From positions 1 to 7,829 of the forward strand of contig JAGBIR010000030.1 in NCBI GenBank assembly GCA_017934845.1: 7,829 bases of DNA, written 5' to 3'. The translations under genes were made by a program, and so were the position numbers. Shown one piece after another: positions 6,372 to 7,829 of the stretch (within the stretch, counting starts at the first letter, position 1; each line of letters opens with the position of its first letter). The stretch is from Alistipes sp. (GTDB taxonomy: Bacteria > Bacteroidota > Bacteroidia > Bacteroidales > Rikenellaceae). The notes below the pieces were generated by a model. That model was not told the DNA's origin and made no database searches. It saw only the letters and a list, made by a program, of their open reading frames with translations.

Positions 6372-6980
6372 ATGAAGATTAAACCTTATAATTTCATTCG
6401 CCGGCTATATCCGGATATGATTTGGGAGATTGACGACCCGAACGGCGTTTTTCTCACCTTCGACGACGGCCCGACGCCCGGCATTACGGAGTGGATTTTG
6501 GCTACGCTGAAACGCTTCGATGCCAAGGCGACGTTCTTCGTGCTGGGTAAAAATGCCGAGATGTATCCCGACCTCTACCAGCGAATATTGGACGAAGGAC
6601 ATAAAATCGGCAACCACACATACTCCCATCAGAAGGGCTGGGGAATGCCCCTCGAGAAGTATATCGAGGATGTAGATTTTGCCGACGGCATACTCCACAC
6701 CGACCTGTTCCGTCCGCCTTATGCCCGCGTGACGCCTTCGCAGATGCGCGCCGTAGGACAGCGATACAAGATTATTATGTGGAACGTGCTTTCGCGCGAC
6801 TACACCTCGACCATTTCGCCCGAAGATTGCTATAAAGGAGTGGCAAAATATTTGGAGCCGGGGGCTATCGTAGCCTTTCACGACAGCGAGAAGTCGTTCA
6901 AGAATATGAGTTATGCCCTGCCTCGCGTATTGAAGCGCACACAGGAGCTGGGGCTGAAGTGTAAAATCATTGAGTTGTAG
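6372..6980 (+). CDS. Polysaccharide deacetylase family protein (NodB homology domain)
   Basis: This is a compact 202-residue carbohydrate esterase family 4-type enzyme. Such enzymes remove N- or O-acetyl groups from sugar polymers using a metal held by Asp-His-His. All core motifs are visible: TFDDGP (29-34; D31 as likely base, D32 as metal ligand), HTYSH (82-86; H82 and H86 as metal ligands), RPPY (114-117), the Trp motif IMWNVLSRDY (135-144) and the LEPGAIVAFHDS motif with H170 (161-172). The NodB domain fills nearly the whole protein. There is no evident signal peptide or membrane segment: the N-terminus MKIKPYNFIRRLYPD is not hydrophobic enough. The substrate (peptidoglycan, a capsule or lipid-linked sugar) cannot be told from sequence. 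The start at 6372 is the first ATG in frame with the family N-terminus. The stop is 1 nt before the ubiX ATG, so the two are almost certainly co-transcribed. Confidence 0.92.
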   Translation: MKIKPYNFIRRLYPDMIWEIDDPNGVFLTFDDGPTPGITEWILATLKRFDAKATFFVLGKNAEMYPDLYQRILDEGHKIGNHTYSHQKGWGMPLEKYIEDVDFADGILHTDLFRPPYARVTPSQMRAVGQRYKIIMWNVLSRDYTSTISPEDCYKGVAKYLEPGAIVAFHDSEKSFKNMSYALPRVLKRTQELGLKCKIIEL

Positions 6981-6981
6981 G

Positions 6982-7533
6982 ATGAAAGTAATAGTAGCCG
7001 TAACGGGAGCCAGCGGAGCAATCTATGCGCGACAGTGCATCGAGCAACTGTTAGCCGCCGAGCAGGTTGAGCAGATTGCCCTTATAGTAAGCGACAAGGG
7101 GTGCGAAGTGTTGCGCTACGAGGGCGTAGAGCTGCCCGAGAGCGAGAAGATTGTGCGTTACGACAACGACGATATGTTTTCGCCCGTAGCGAGTGGCTCG
7201 GCAGCGTGGGATGCTATGATAATCATTCCGGCATCGATGGGTTCGGTAGGAAGAATCGCCGCAGGTGTGTCGCTCTCGCTTATTGAGCGCGCAGCCGACG
7301 TAATGCTCAAGGAGCGTCGCCGACTGATTGTGGTTGTCCGCGAGACGCCCTACTCGTTAATCCACCTACGCAATATGACAACACTGACCGAGGCCGGAGC
7401 TACAATTCTTCCAGCATCGCCATCGTTTTACTCGCATCCCGAGAGCATCTCTCAGGCTACGATGAGCGTCGTAGAGAGAGTCATCGAACACGCAGGTATC
7501 AAAATGCCACATTACTCCTTTTCAGGACGATAA
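6982..7533 (+). CDS. ubiX: Flavin prenyltransferase UbiX
   Basis: UbiX transfers a dimethylallyl group to reduced FMN, making prenylated FMN, the cofactor of UbiD-type decarboxylases. The 183 residues are family length. FMN-binding and active-site motifs are present: VTGASGAIYA (7-16), PASMGSVGRIAAG (83-95), ADVMLKERRRL (105-115), RETPYSLIHLRNM (120-132) and the PASPSFYSHP segment (144-153). The alternative TTG at 6970 would add four residues (MSCR) and overlap the deacetylase. I prefer the ATG at 6982, which places the GASG loop at the normal distance from the N-terminus. The 1-nt gap after the deacetylase stop suggests translational coupling. No UbiD partner is in this window; in a Bacteroidetes the product would more plausibly feed menaquinone-related or other UbiD-type decarboxylation than ubiquinone synthesis (inference). 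No terminator is seen before efp, so some read-through is possible. Confidence 0.96.
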   Translation: MKVIVAVTGASGAIYARQCIEQLLAAEQVEQIALIVSDKGCEVLRYEGVELPESEKIVRYDNDDMFSPVASGSAAWDAMIIIPASMGSVGRIAAGVSLSLIERAADVMLKERRRLIVVVRETPYSLIHLRNMTTLTEAGATILPASPSFYSHPESISQATMSVVERVIEHAGIKMPHYSFSGR

Positions 7534-7556
7534 CTCAAAATAATGAAAGCCAGAGA

Positions 7557-7586
7557 TTTGTATTTGCAAAATTTTTACTATCTTTG
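7557..7586 (+). promoter_or_regulatory. Predicted efp promoter
   Basis: TTTG (7557-7560), an 18-nt spacer and TATCTTTG (7579-7586) give a full Bacteroidetes-type promoter. The predicted start near 7591 leaves a leader of about 33 nt, very A/T-rich just before the ATG, which suits a highly expressed translation factor gene in this phylum. Confidence 0.75.
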
Positions 7587-7624
7587 CGCCACTTAAGAAA
7601 TTTTAACAAAAAAATTATACATTT

Positions 7625-7829
7625 ATGACAATTACAGCATCTGATATCAAGATCGGTATGTGCATCGAGATGGACGGCAAGACTTTCCTTGTTGTAGATT
7701 TCCAGCACTGCAAGCCGGGCAAGGGCCCCGCTTTCGTACGTTCAAAGCTCAAGAACTTGGAGAACGGTTACGTTCTCGAGAAGACCTTCTCTTCTGTTAG
7801 CCAGAAGATCGAGCAGGTTCGCGTTGAGC
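7625..7829 (+). CDS. efp: Elongation factor P, N-terminal part (cut by window edge)
   Basis: EF-P binds between the ribosomal P and E sites and relieves stalling at polyproline stretches. The first 68 codons are visible out of roughly 185-190. The N-terminal KOW-like domain is clear: the segment [18 protein letters not shown] (28-45) holds the loop lysine K33 in PGKG, the residue that is post-translationally modified in many bacteria. The modification used here cannot be read from this window, and no epmA/epmB, earP or deoxyhypusine-type gene is adjacent. The ATG at 7625 gives the standard family N-terminus and lies after an A/T-rich leader. Codon use is strongly biased like that of pgi, as expected for an abundant protein. 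A promoter separates it from ubiX. Confidence 0.96.
   Translation, partial: MTITASDIKIGMCIEMDGKTFLVVDFQHCKPGKGPAFVRSKLKNLENGYVLEKTFSSVSQKIEQVRVE

Noticed and set aside
6405..6881. 158-residue minus-strand open frame
   Set aside because: It is antisense to the NodB deacetylase, whose catalytic motifs are complete on the plus strand.
1..7829. Search for a novel defence, mobile or biosynthetic system
   Set aside because: Every long frame is accounted for by core or conserved genes. No integrase, transposase, toxin-antitoxin pair, repeat array or compositional break is visible.

Overview
The window looks like a chromosomal housekeeping segment from a Bacteroidetes bacterium, probably order Bacteroidales. 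Three observations support this. Most genes are preceded by the Bacteroidetes-type promoter (a TTTG-like -33 box and a TAnnTTTG -7 box). Start codons sit behind A/T-rich stretches, mostly without a clear Shine-Dalgarno sequence. The lipoprotein gene belongs to the DUF4837 family, which I know mainly from Bacteroidetes. Codon use and protein style would fit Rikenellaceae/Alistipes, but that finer placement is a guess.

Layout, left to right. The 5' half of mreB (minus strand) runs off the left edge. A 270-bp divergent intergenic region (502-771) holds back-to-back promoters for mreB and pgi and a structured leader on each side. pgi (glucose-6-phosphate isomerase, plus) ends in a strong intrinsic terminator. 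A 170-bp spacer with a 16-bp direct repeat leads to uvrB (excinuclease subunit B, plus), whose promoter is so close to the ATG that the mRNA should be leaderless or nearly so. uvrB converges on greA (transcript cleavage factor, minus), and the two share a hairpin terminator. After a 260-bp gap with the greA promoter comes a DUF4837 lipoprotein gene (minus) with its own promoter and a strong terminator. Diverging from it is a two-gene unit: a small NodB-type polysaccharide deacetylase and, 1 nt downstream, ubiX (flavin prenyltransferase). The window ends in the first 68 codons of efp (elongation factor P), which has its own promoter.

Apart from deacetylase-ubiX these are independent transcription units of core functions: cell shape (mreB), glycolysis (pgi), nucleotide excision repair (uvrB), transcription fidelity (greA), cofactor synthesis (ubiX) and translation (efp). 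I see no tRNA, rRNA, CRISPR array, insertion sequence, phage gene or other sign of recent transfer, and no gene-free stretch longer than 300 bp.

I do not see a new multi-gene system. The points most worth checking are a nested stem-loop at the predicted 5' end of the pgi mRNA, the leaderless uvrB transcript with its duplicated upstream element, and the uncharacterised DUF4837 lipoprotein and leaderless-type deacetylase.
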